A stretch of DNA of 26,931 nt, from assembly GCA_000934455.1 (NCBI GenBank), contig KN885610.1, forward strand, positions 15,708 through 42,638, written 5' to 3'. A model generated the notes under the pieces. The model searched no databases. It was not told the origin of the DNA and worked only from the letters and a program-made list of their open reading frames with translations. A program made the translations under genes and the position numbers. How positions within the stretch are numbered: position 1 is the first letter of the stretch; every line of letters begins with the position of its first letter. Shown piece by piece: positions 18,773 through 26,931 of the stretch. This DNA comes from Apostichopus parvimensis. Taxonomy: Eukaryota; Echinodermata; Holothuroidea; Aspidochirotida; Stichopodidae.

Positions 18773-21700
18773 GTAAGGAAATCACTCAAGCTTTGCTCTT
18801 ATTTTCGTTGTTGTTTTAATTGCAAATAACTATTTCAAAGCTCATTCAAAATTTGATTTCAATCAATCACGCCAACTCACAGCCTGTTGTAGATTTTTTT
18901 CACCATTCGGATGAACGTTAAACATAGCGAGTAATGAATGTATACTTTTTCGATTAAGAAACGTTTTCGTCGTCCAGACATCCGTGTCATTATCAGCACT
19001 CTGCAAATTCAAATCTGGAATATTTACAAGTTTACTCAATATTTTACATAAAACTTGACAAGTAAGTTAATGAATTGTATAAATTATGGATTTCCATGTC
19101 AGGTCAGTTTGTCGAATCCTTCATTCCTGTCATGTTAATGCTTTTAAACTCACGGCAACAGAAAGTCGGTATTTGCTATGCCGTTTGAATGATTAATATT
19201 CGTTAAGACAAAGTGTTAGTACTTTGCTTATGCCTAAATGTACCTCATTGTTCTTGTTATTAGTAGATCAGATTACATCATCTGATTGTGTCTTTCCGGG
19301 CGAATAGATTAAAGCAAATAAGTTAATAGTAACCTGAGAAACATCGTTAGTTAGTTGAGCGGCATGCGGTTCATCAGAGCTGCAGGTCCTAAACTGATAG
19401 CGATCCCCCCTTCATTTAGTCATGTTCTGTTGATAATAACAACACTTTTTCTTATCAATAAATATATGTAGAAAGTGTATTTTACAATACAACAAAGAGA
19501 TCTTAGAGTAATGTTACCCAAACCAAACTTATTAAATAAACAGAACAACAATATGGGTGTTATACCATTATTCTTCCCCGTTCTTGCGTCTTTTTGCATT
19601 GTTTATTACCAACAATATTTCATTAATTGAAACATCTTCAATTCTTCATTTGATTTTTATGACATGATTGAATATAATTACTCGTAACCTTATACCTAAA
19701 GCATACAAGTGATATTGCCTCAATATTTCACAACTCGCATTCTGCGATTTAAAAGTATATTAACATCGATAATATTAATTTCCATCAATTCATATTTATT
19801 CGAAAATAAATTAGACTCAGTTTCCAAATTTTCAAACGTGAATGTACCTTCCATTTGCACAGTATTCGAATTGCATACTGTTATTTGGAAATTTGAGTTC
19901 AAGTCAACAATTATCTAAGTGATGGCACTGTGGTCAACATTTTCCAAAAGGTTGTCGTCATCATAAAAAAATGGACATCCTCGTTAAAATAATAGCCTTC
20001 ATCATCGAGATAGTTCTCTCCATCATCAAGAAAGTGGCAATCTTCATCAAGATAGCTGTCATCTTCGACAACATTTGCCCTTTTGGCGATCCATAATGCT
20101 TGAACAACGCCGCCAACAGCTATGAGAAATTGTATTTCATTAGGGAGATGTTATATTTTTAAATGTTGTAAACAACAGTGGAGAAATAAATCGTGGTGGG
20201 TATACTAACGAAATGAAGTCAGCATATACATTATGCAACTTTCTATGACTTGTGATTCGCACTACAATACTTCTAAACTCAAGACATCTTCAGCAGGGCT
20301 TGTCAATAGTTCATACCTCCGTTAGTCATTTTGTCAAATACAATTTTTTTCCATCTGAACTGTTAATTTGCTTTAATATTTCTTGTTCCGATAGGGTAAG
20401 GATAGGACCAAGCTGTATGTGGTGGCCATTTCAGTCATTGTTGTGACCATCCTGGTGGGATTCTTTGGTGTATTTTTTATGTTGTTGTCAGCACCAGAAC
20501 CAACGATTGTAAACAACTTATCAAGCGAAGTCGAAGCAGAAGATCCGATCGTCATTAATCGGGTAAGTACAAACTGAAGCGATAATGGTTGTCATATAGT
20601 TGCTACTAATTTTGGGTGCATTAAGTCGTTCTTAAGTAACTAACAGATCTAATGTTAAGTACTAAGAAGCAAAAGTGTTATTCCTTCAATACCTTTGCAT
20701 ACCACACGAGACTGAGAAAATGTTTAAAACTATTTTCACGTTTTCATTGCAGAAATACAAACAAATTATATTCACGTAATGGACAAACATGGATTAAGGA
20801 ACTTTTAAACTTGGATATTTCCACACTGGAAGACTAATTTTGTTAGTTGTAATCGGCACAGTAATTATGATGATTCGATTTTAGTCATTTGATTCGTAAT
20901 AACTAATTCAACGCAACATTCTACAGATAGTTGTCAAATGGTGAATGTTATTCTTTGTAGATTGTATCCTTCGAGATGGGTAATGGCGTGCAACATCACG
21001 AAGACATGACGGCCGAGGGTGACGTTCTCACCATTAAGAGTATCGGCGATGGTTTTGTGGCCATCTTTGATCATGGAAGGGTAAGCCCATTTATGAAGAG
21101 CAATTTTACCTTGGTCTTAAAATAACACGCTTCCCTTCCAACCTCCCGAAAGCAATAACTGAAGCTCAGATGGAGAGATTGGCCAAGCCATACTTCAACA
21201 TATTATAACAGAAGAGGCGAAAAATGTGACAGCAGAACATGGTTAATTTCGTTATTTAATTATTTGCTAGCAAGGTCTCTAGGCCGGCAACTGCCCTTCA
21301 CCCCTCCCCGACCCGAAATTAAGAGACTGGTTTCAGTTAATGTCATCGGATTTATATGATGTCCGTCCTTTTTTTCTTTTCCTGAGTGTCCTTAACCACC
21401 TTAATTTCCAACTTTTTATTGACGATGTATTGCTGTTATACTTATATCTCTTAGATTGGTTCATATCTTTACTACTAGCCAACCTTTATATTTGTAAAGA
21501 GAATATTGGAGAGTGGGGTATTTGTATATCGGGTGGGATTTGGGGGGGGGGGGAGAAGGGTGAGCAACATAATTTACTTCTTAGTGTGTTGAATCTAGTA
21601 CTTGCGATTTTTCGTACAGCATGCGCATGCTCAAACTTCTCCTAAGCGAATGGTAATTGAATGTTGGTAAACCAGCCATATATAATGAGAGAGTGGGGTA

Positions 21701-22614
21701 GGGGTATATATGGTGGGATTTTTTTTGGGGGGGGGGCAGGGAGGACGCTGAGCGACATAATGAGTTTACTTCTTAGTGTGTTGAAATGCGATTATTCGTA
21801 CAGCATGCGCATGCTCAAACCTCTCTTTAGCGAAATTCATGGTAATTGAAGTTTTGTAAACCAGCCATATATAATAAGAGCGTTCCATTCTTCTGTACGT
21901 CTATAAAAGGCTATCATATTATTTACTTAATCACCAATGGAAAAATGCATTTATGGTATTTATTCGTCACATATCTGATTGATGCTTGAATGACATTATA
22001 ATGAATTATTTTACATTTCAGGAAATTGTGATGATTAAAAACCAGACTTCTTCGACCTGCTACTTCACACGCTTGCAGGAAATTCCTGACATGGGAATGG
22101 AAGATATGGATAACGTTCATCCCTTCTACTTCCGAGAAATACAACCCGGATCAGACCCGGTGAGTAAAACAACGTAGCAAAGCAGAGAGAAAAGAACAGA
22201 AGCAAAACGTTATCAGAAATTTGAGACAAAATACGCTTAAACCTTCAACCAATCACATCAAATTGAAATAAAAATTTCCATTTGGCCAAGTGTGACGCGT
22301 ATATCTAAGAATGTGTTTAAACAATTTACTTTGATTTTTTTTTGATGATTAATTCACAACGACATTTGACGTGTTCTCTATGTCTCCTGTAGGTGCGAGT
22401 CGATGAAACCGTTGACGTCATCGTCTTTAGCCAATCAGATCCTATCCCTGCGGATTACATCAAGTTGACTAACAGCCCTGCTGTGTCAAGTCAGTGTTCC
22501 AACGGCGATTCGTATTGGTTGACACCACAAGAGAGCGGATTGGCGAGACGAGTAGCGATAAGGATATCTATCAGAATCCGTTGTGTTCATATTAAACTAA
22601 CAATTCAGTGGTGA
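18710..22614 (+). CDS. Gene B: BRICHOS-domain type II membrane proprotein with arenicin-like C-terminal peptide
   Basis: Five coding exons: 18710-18772, 20395-20562, 20961-21080, 22022-22159 and 22393-22614. It has 236 residues, all introns phase 0, and exon lengths identical to gene A. The layout is PPAY (17-20), TM helix (about 28-52), and BRICHOS with D114, C130 and C198, then ARR (214-216) and a 20-residue tail. Over residues 1-216 it differs from A at 17 positions. The tail includes AIRISIRIRCVHIKLTI, ends in Trp, and carries three Arg, one Lys, one His and no acid. Hydrophobic residues fall on odd positions 1-11 and even positions 12-20, the pattern of a two-stranded amphipathic hairpin. 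This recalls annelid arenicin-type antimicrobial peptides, also made as BRICHOS precursors. There is one Cys in the tail (C227) and none in A's. The sequon at position 176 is lost (Ser). Confidence 0.85.
18773..20394. other. Gene B intron 1
   Basis: Aligns in blocks with gene A intron 1 but lacks about 2.2 kb. It contains the shortened GTCATCATC-type repeat near 19960-20100. Open frames at 19709-19918 are intronic by-products. Confidence 0.7.
20395..20562 (+). CDS. Gene B exon 2 (transmembrane segment and linker)
   Basis: Acceptor TTCCGATAG, donor CGG|GTAAGT. Residues 22-77, with the transmembrane helix unchanged from gene A and two substitutions in the linker (S65, N76). Confidence 0.88.
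20961..21080 (+). CDS. Gene B exon 3 (first half of BRICHOS)
   Basis: Acceptor CTTTGTAG, donor AGG|GTAAGC. Residues 78-117 with D114 in IFDHGR. It begins IVSFEMGNGVQHHEDM against SVSFEMGDGVQRHEDM in gene A. Confidence 0.88.
21511..21881. repeat. Tandem duplication of about 185 bp in intron 3 of gene B
   Basis: GAGAGTGGGGTA, a G-run, CTTCTTAGTGTGTTGAA, ACAGCATGCGCATGCTCAAAC and AACCAGCCATATATAAT occur in this order at about 21510-21690 and again at 21691-21875. Copy A has a single unit (about 11430-11611). The perfect palindrome GCATGCGCATGC sits in each unit. Confidence 0.8.
22022..22159 (+). CDS. Gene B exon 4 (BRICHOS first Cys)
   Basis: Acceptor ACATTTCAG, donor CCG|GTGAGT. Residues 118-163 with NQT and C130. 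The exon's last residues are GSDP instead of GFAS in gene A. Confidence 0.88.
22393..22614 (+). CDS. Gene B exon 5 (BRICHOS second Cys, Arg-Arg, C-terminal peptide)
   Basis: Acceptor TCTCCTGTAG. Residues 164-236, stop TGA 22612-22614. Six of the first 53 residues differ from gene A, but 15 of the last 20 do. The stop again overlaps a donor-like GTGAGC (from 22611), although no exon 6 equivalent exists downstream. Confidence 0.85.
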   Translation: MRVDETVDVIVFSQSDPIPADYIKLTNSPAVSSQCSNGDSYWLTPQESGLARRVAIRISIRIRCVHIKLTIQW

Positions 22615-22992
22615 GCTGTGAATGTGATAGCGGACCTAAAACAACCACATATCTTTCGATTATATACAAATGTTGGTTAATATCTAGTTAATATGTAGTT
22701 ATATCAGCATTTAAGAGTGGTTAAGATTAATTAGTCACATTAGCTATTTTAAAGGAACATTTATATTTCTTGTCACCTAACCAGCCAACATTTCTAAAAC
22801 TTAAATTTCGACTCACATAAGATTAACACATATGATAATTCATACATCTTAAAACGGTGGTAACTAATAAGATGGAATATGACACATTTACTTAAGTTTT
22901 CTGCTCTTATTTTCACATGAGGACATATGGGAACATGTACTCTGCTAAATGAAAGAGGTGTTGTTTTAAGTCTTTAACACTATTATCTACAT

Positions 22993-24996
22993 ACAATGTT
23001 CGATCGTGCACATCTTATATTCAGAAGAAGCACATTGTGTACTATACGTTCATCAACAATGAGTTCTGGTAGTTCTTGCGTTTTTGGATTTTCAGAAAAT
23101 AAATGTTCGCTCAAGTTAACTTTAGATCATCAATCAATCACAAATATCACAAATTCTTGCACTCGTGTAAACTTTAATGTCAATTTTATGGTAAGTTACG
23201 AATTTCGATATGCATTAATTTTAAAAAGTTTGTCCCAATTTTGAATTTGTAAGACCTAATCAGTGATAATATTGAGCGGGTTTAGGTCTAACATCAAATT
23301 GATAATAGTAAGAGGTGGTGGAGTCTACTTAAAATAATTACATTCCCCAAAAAACAAATTAATTGATATTTGTTGTTATACATGTCTTTCTTGAGTTTGC
23401 ATCCAAGCTAAAGTTTTATCTGTGCATATTGCGCACGATTCCATTCACCCTTTGTAGTAAACTATGCTAACAATTCCCGTGTATACACAAGCCACACTTT
23501 TTTCACACTTCACAATTCTAAATATTGTGACAGTAGAGAAGCCCCCACCAGAGAATTCCATACTGGTTCTGAGCCTGAGGAATGACCACGGCTCTGAGAT
23601 TGGCGAACAAAAGTCATTTCAGAGTAATTCCTCCTTGTAACATATTTGTGCTTGGACATCACTACGAGAGAACAATAAATATTCCTTGGGTCCTCAAGAG
23701 ATACTTGCCCCTTGTCGGCTCTTGCACTCCTGGCCAATGGCAATATACCTCACCTCCGTCAGAATGTAGCGTTCTAATCTTGAGGTGTTGTCACTCGGGT
23801 CAAGATCCTATCTTTGATTGCCCCACCCATGTCCATTACAGTTGCAGGTAACACCCCCTCCCCTCATACACACAACCACCTCTGGTTGATTTACAAGGAC
23901 AGAACAAGATCCCATAAAGAGGCCATTGACGTAGAAAAGGCTCCCGATCTGTGTTGCATACGTCAGTTTCTTCCGACTGCAGTCTGTATGTGTTCAGTTA
24001 GTGGTAGCCTATTCAAGGCAAGTGTCGGTTTCGCAGGCAAAAGAAGGATAAATAAACAACAACAATAATAATTAAAAAGGAAACAAAAAAGATATAAAAC
24101 GACAAAACCACTCAGAAATTTGAGTCTTTAAATTTCTTCTGCATTGAATATAACTTCAGCTGCTGACGTTTTGGAAATTCGGTTATGACTATGTTGAATT
24201 ATTATAAATTTTCTTGATAATCAACTTTGATGTAATTTGCATCAAGGTGAAAAATTCCAAGAATATCAAATTCAGAAGTAGTCAAAGTTTTAGGTCCTGC
24301 TGTTCTCGTCTCCCAGCAAACTTCTCAGCAACTTGTTTAATTCATATTTTGCCCATTAATGAAACACACGAATGCTGAACCAACGTTTTCATGTATTTAG
24401 GGAAGTGTAGAAGGGCATCATATTCACCGCTTATCTATAAACACGTACAAAGGTTCCGTCTCAATGGGATATATACATTTGTTATATACGGGTCACCGAT
24501 GTCGATCACGATTGGAGTTTAAACAAAATCATTTGCCTTGTGCATGTTTCTGACCTTTCAAGTAATCCTCCGGACACTTGATAAGTCTTCAATTAGACAA
24601 TTATAAGTAACGTTGTGAGGAATAATGTCTTTTGTATGAATGTTGAAGTTTAATCATGAGTAACCTTCAAGCCCTTCACCTGCCCGCCCCTCCCCGCCCT
24701 TGGCTTACCCATTCACCCAGGCCATAACAGGGTAAAAGTATAAACCACTCAATATCCTGCTCTTAGTATAACACGCACAAAGCAGGATTGTTGATTTCCA
24801 TAACCTCCCGCTCTAAGAACTGAAAATGGAAACCTGTAGTAGGACTTATGTTTGGTTCTTTGAGCGTTAAACCAGCCTTCATGCCTTTACTGAGGAGGGA
24901 CTCATCGTACAAACTCAAAGACCTGTCTGAAAAGTTGGAAACCTATTATGTCCTTTGGGTTATATTCGTTCTGCACTCGCAAAATCAATAGTCGCT
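22993..24996. other. 3' flank of gene B, conserved with copy A
   Basis: Aligns with 13753-15550. The retroelement-like tail AGGATAAATAAACAACAACAA recurs near 24045. Open frames at 23510-23851 and 23814-24068 are not preserved in copy A, so no gene is called. Confidence 0.6.
23098..23103 (+). terminator. Candidate poly(A) signal, gene B
   Basis: AATAAA in TTCAGAAAATAAATGTTCG, the first canonical signal after the gene B stop, giving a 3' UTR of about 0.5 kb. The homologous position in copy A reads CAGAATTAATG, so this signal is specific to B. Confidence 0.4.
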
Positions 24997-25050
24997 TCGC
25001 AGTCGTTTTTTATCTCTGATATATCTATCAGAGATAAAAAACGACTGCGA
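24997..25050. repeat. Perfect palindrome, 25-base arms, 4-base loop
   Basis: The left arm 24997-25021 (TCGCAGTCG...CTCTGATA) is the exact reverse complement of the right arm 25026-25050 (TATCAGAG...CGACTGCGA), with TATC between them. Copy A at the same place (about 15556-15595) has only the unduplicated GCTTCGCGGTAGTTTTG sequence and no hairpin. Confidence 0.95.
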
Positions 25051-25525
25051 TCGAGTTAACGCAGCCATGTCATACCACTCAATATCCTACTTAAAGAATA
25101 ACACAGTAAAACCGGGATTTGGTGTTTGATTTTCGTAGAGATTAATTCAGCCAAATCAAACAATCACACCCTTCTCGTATTTGGATTGAAGAAGGAAACC
25201 TGCAATAAGATTTATGTTTGAACCAGGATTTATGCTTTTGTTCAAGTAGCCAAGTGAAAGCACTCAATATCCTACTCTACAAGAATTACACATAAAGCCG
25301 GATTTTTGTCTGATTGTAGTAAGAGTTAAAGCAGCCACGTCAACCAACAATATCCAATTCCCATTATAAATATGTTACTTCTGCAAATATGTGGAAAGGA
25401 CACACTTTTAAGAGTTCTGACTTCTTCAAACACACACTGGACACTTATTTTTGCATTTTTAGCCTATCGAAGTATACTTTATTCTATTAATATTTGATTT
25501 TAGCTTAGGTCATGTTTTTCTGAAG

Positions 25526-26786
25526 CAGTTGGGTCACGATAGGCTACAAAATCCACCCAAGTTATACTTCACACCACATCTTAAATACCATCGCCAACCA
25601 AGAATCTCACAGGTATTTTCTTGCCTGTGTACAATTGAGCAACCTCTAACGTCAATGGAACTTATCATCGTTAATTACGCTTTAAAAAACTTCATGCCGT
25701 GGTATTAGCCACACAATGACTTAAAGTTAGTGAAAAAAATACGAATGCGGTACCGAGGTAGCTTTTTATGTTCAGTCAATCGAGACGAAAGTTAAAATTA
25801 GAATTATGACATCAGTTTAATATGGCATTTTGGCATCATAATTTGTACAAGGTGCAGCGTGGTATATTGCTGTCACTGCAAGTCACAGTACTTGGTCTCA
25901 TTACCATACAATTTGTGTTATCATCTTGAACGGCCCACCGTACACTATACGACTGATCACAAACCGACGCAAATTCGTCACTTTCCAAGGCCGCTAGAGC
26001 ATAGATAAGAGTTTTCAACTCACCATATGATAGCTGATAGCTTCGGCTTTTACAACACATTCAATGTTTGCAACCATGATGACCGTTCAGATCTTGAGCC
26101 AGAAGAGGTCAACGGTTAGCAAAGTTGCCCCAACCCAACTGACAGCTCTCGCTTCTTTCACCCACGATTTCCTAAAATGCCATAAAACACCTTCAATCCT
26201 CAAGAGAAATTTAAGACCATCAGTAGTTTATTTCATCCTCTTCAACATCCAAGCATTAAAAAGAATGACGATGACTCAGAGAATGCCAAAAAAAGTCATT
26301 ACAGTAGGTCAATTTAGGACTTTATTCCGGCGGACGTACACTACTATAATTGTGGTATGGTACCAATAGTCGTTGTGTGCGCTGTTCAGTCATTCAGTGT
26401 GCGGTGGGGGGGGGGGGGGGGGTTAGTCGTTGGACTAATAGTTATCACTACTAAATATTTAACGACCGGGTCGAATTGAGTCGCGTCGGGCTCTGTCTTA
26501 TATTGTGTGCGGCGGCTTATGGTTACTCGTACTTGAAGTTACAACCATCTAGTTACTCGTACTTTGATTACAAGGCTTCAACAACATGCGTATGTCATTA
26601 AACATGCCTATTTCGTACCACTGTGGATAAATGAGTTAGATATGTTTTAAACAGACGTGTGTTAATTGTGAGTCCATACTCGTTCGTATTCTAGCATTGA
26701 ATACAACGGTGTAGGAAATTATTTTACCTTTTTTTTAATACCAGCTCGGCTATTATTCGATTTACGATAACTTTTTGTTTTGGGTC
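25526..26786. other. Unassigned right spacer
   Basis: Starts where homology with copy A ends. Open frames exist at 25836-26060 (minus, 74 codons) and 26064-26369 (plus, 101 codons) but show no recognisable domain. A 17-base G-run lies at 26406-26422. I call no gene. Confidence 0.5.
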
Positions 26787-26931
26787 CCAGGTACTAACTT
26801 TGCGTCACGAAAAGTTAAACTACCCCTGTAAAATATTGAAAATAAACGGTAAAAGAGATCCGTTCTTTTGTCAATAACCTACGTCAGTGACAAGGTTATA
26901 AATTGCTTAAAAGCAGTAAGGCATTAAATTT
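26787..26931 (+). promoter_or_regulatory. Diverged promoter module M6 at the right edge
   Basis: GGGTCCCAGGTAC matches the upstream edge of the gene A promoter (about 5400). It is followed in order by AAAATATTGAAAATAAACGG, AGATCCGTTCTTTTGTCAAT, ACGTCAGTGAC and AAGCAGTAAGG, all alignable with M3. The window ends before a TATA-like element or exon 1. It may belong to another family member. Confidence 0.45.

Larger units (their letters stand above)
18361..25525 (+). repeat. Segmental duplication copy B (about 7.2 kb)
   Basis: Colinear with 5270-16057 from AACAATTTTCCAGGGCCATT to TCATGTTTTTCTGAAG. It carries gene B and its 3' flank in the same orientation as copy A, so the genes are head to tail. 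It is shorter than copy A, mainly through intron 1 (1622 versus 3867), intron 2 and the 1.09 kb 3' block. Confidence 0.85.

Noticed and set aside
22996-23244. 82-codon frame downstream of gene B
   Set aside because: Frame is not preserved in copy A despite strong nucleotide similarity, and it overlaps the candidate poly(A) signal, so it is probably 3' UTR or flank.
23510-24068. Several 77-89 codon frames in the 3' flank
   Set aside because: They overlap on both strands, are not conserved between the copies, and end in a retroelement-like AACAACAA tail.
25836-26369. Two adjacent open frames (minus 74, plus 101 codons) and a GTGAGT after a short minus-strand ATG frame
   Set aside because: No recognised domain, no matching acceptor or second exon, and lengths expected by chance in this composition.

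Overview
This is metazoan genomic DNA. It is AT-rich, with introns having GT/AG borders, several relics of non-LTR retrotransposons, tandem repeats and G-runs. The gene family and repeat style suggest a marine invertebrate deuterostome, perhaps an echinoderm such as a sea cucumber. That placement is an inference, because no species-diagnostic sequence is present.

The core of the window is a pair of head-to-tail paralogous five-exon genes on the + strand: gene A (5663-12384) and gene B (18710-22614). I read both as BRICHOS-domain type II membrane proproteins of 236 residues. The order is a short cytosolic N-terminus with a PPAY motif, one transmembrane segment (about residues 28-52), a linker, and a BRICHOS domain with its hallmark Asp (D114) and two Cys (C130, C198). 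An Ala-Arg-Arg follows, then a 20-residue C-terminal peptide. All four coding introns are phase 0, and exons 1-4 are 63, 168, 120 and 138 nt in both genes.

The main discovery candidate is that C-terminal peptide. In both genes it has no acidic residue, is cationic, and alternates hydrophobic with polar or basic residues, with a phase shift at residues 11-12, as expected for a beta-hairpin. This matches the layout of annelid BRICHOS-derived antimicrobial peptides (arenicin type), but on a type II membrane precursor that resembles surfactant protein C. The precursor part differs at 17 of 216 residues between A and B, while the 20-residue tail differs at 15 of 20. The hypervariability starts after Arg-Arg and fades at the stop codon. 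This looks like a conserved chaperone-like prodomain carrying a fast-evolving host-defence cargo.

Region by region: 1-501 holds nothing recognisable. 502-2750 and 3042-5244 are a direct duplication, each copy carrying a decayed minus-strand LINE (endonuclease, linker, start of RT) and a copy of the BRICHOS-gene promoter module, separated by a 0.3 kb repeat with a G-run. 5270-16057 is segmental duplication copy A (gene A plus 3' flank). 16058-18360 is a spacer with a 145-bp tandem repeat, a third LINE fragment split by about 0.4 kb of foreign sequence, another decayed promoter module and a suspicious low-T stretch. 18361-25525 is copy B (gene B plus 3' flank, with a new perfect 25-bp-arm palindrome). 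25526-26786 holds nothing assignable, and 26787-26931 resembles the family's promoter again, so a further family member may start just beyond the right edge. A 50-N scaffold gap lies in intron 3 of gene A.
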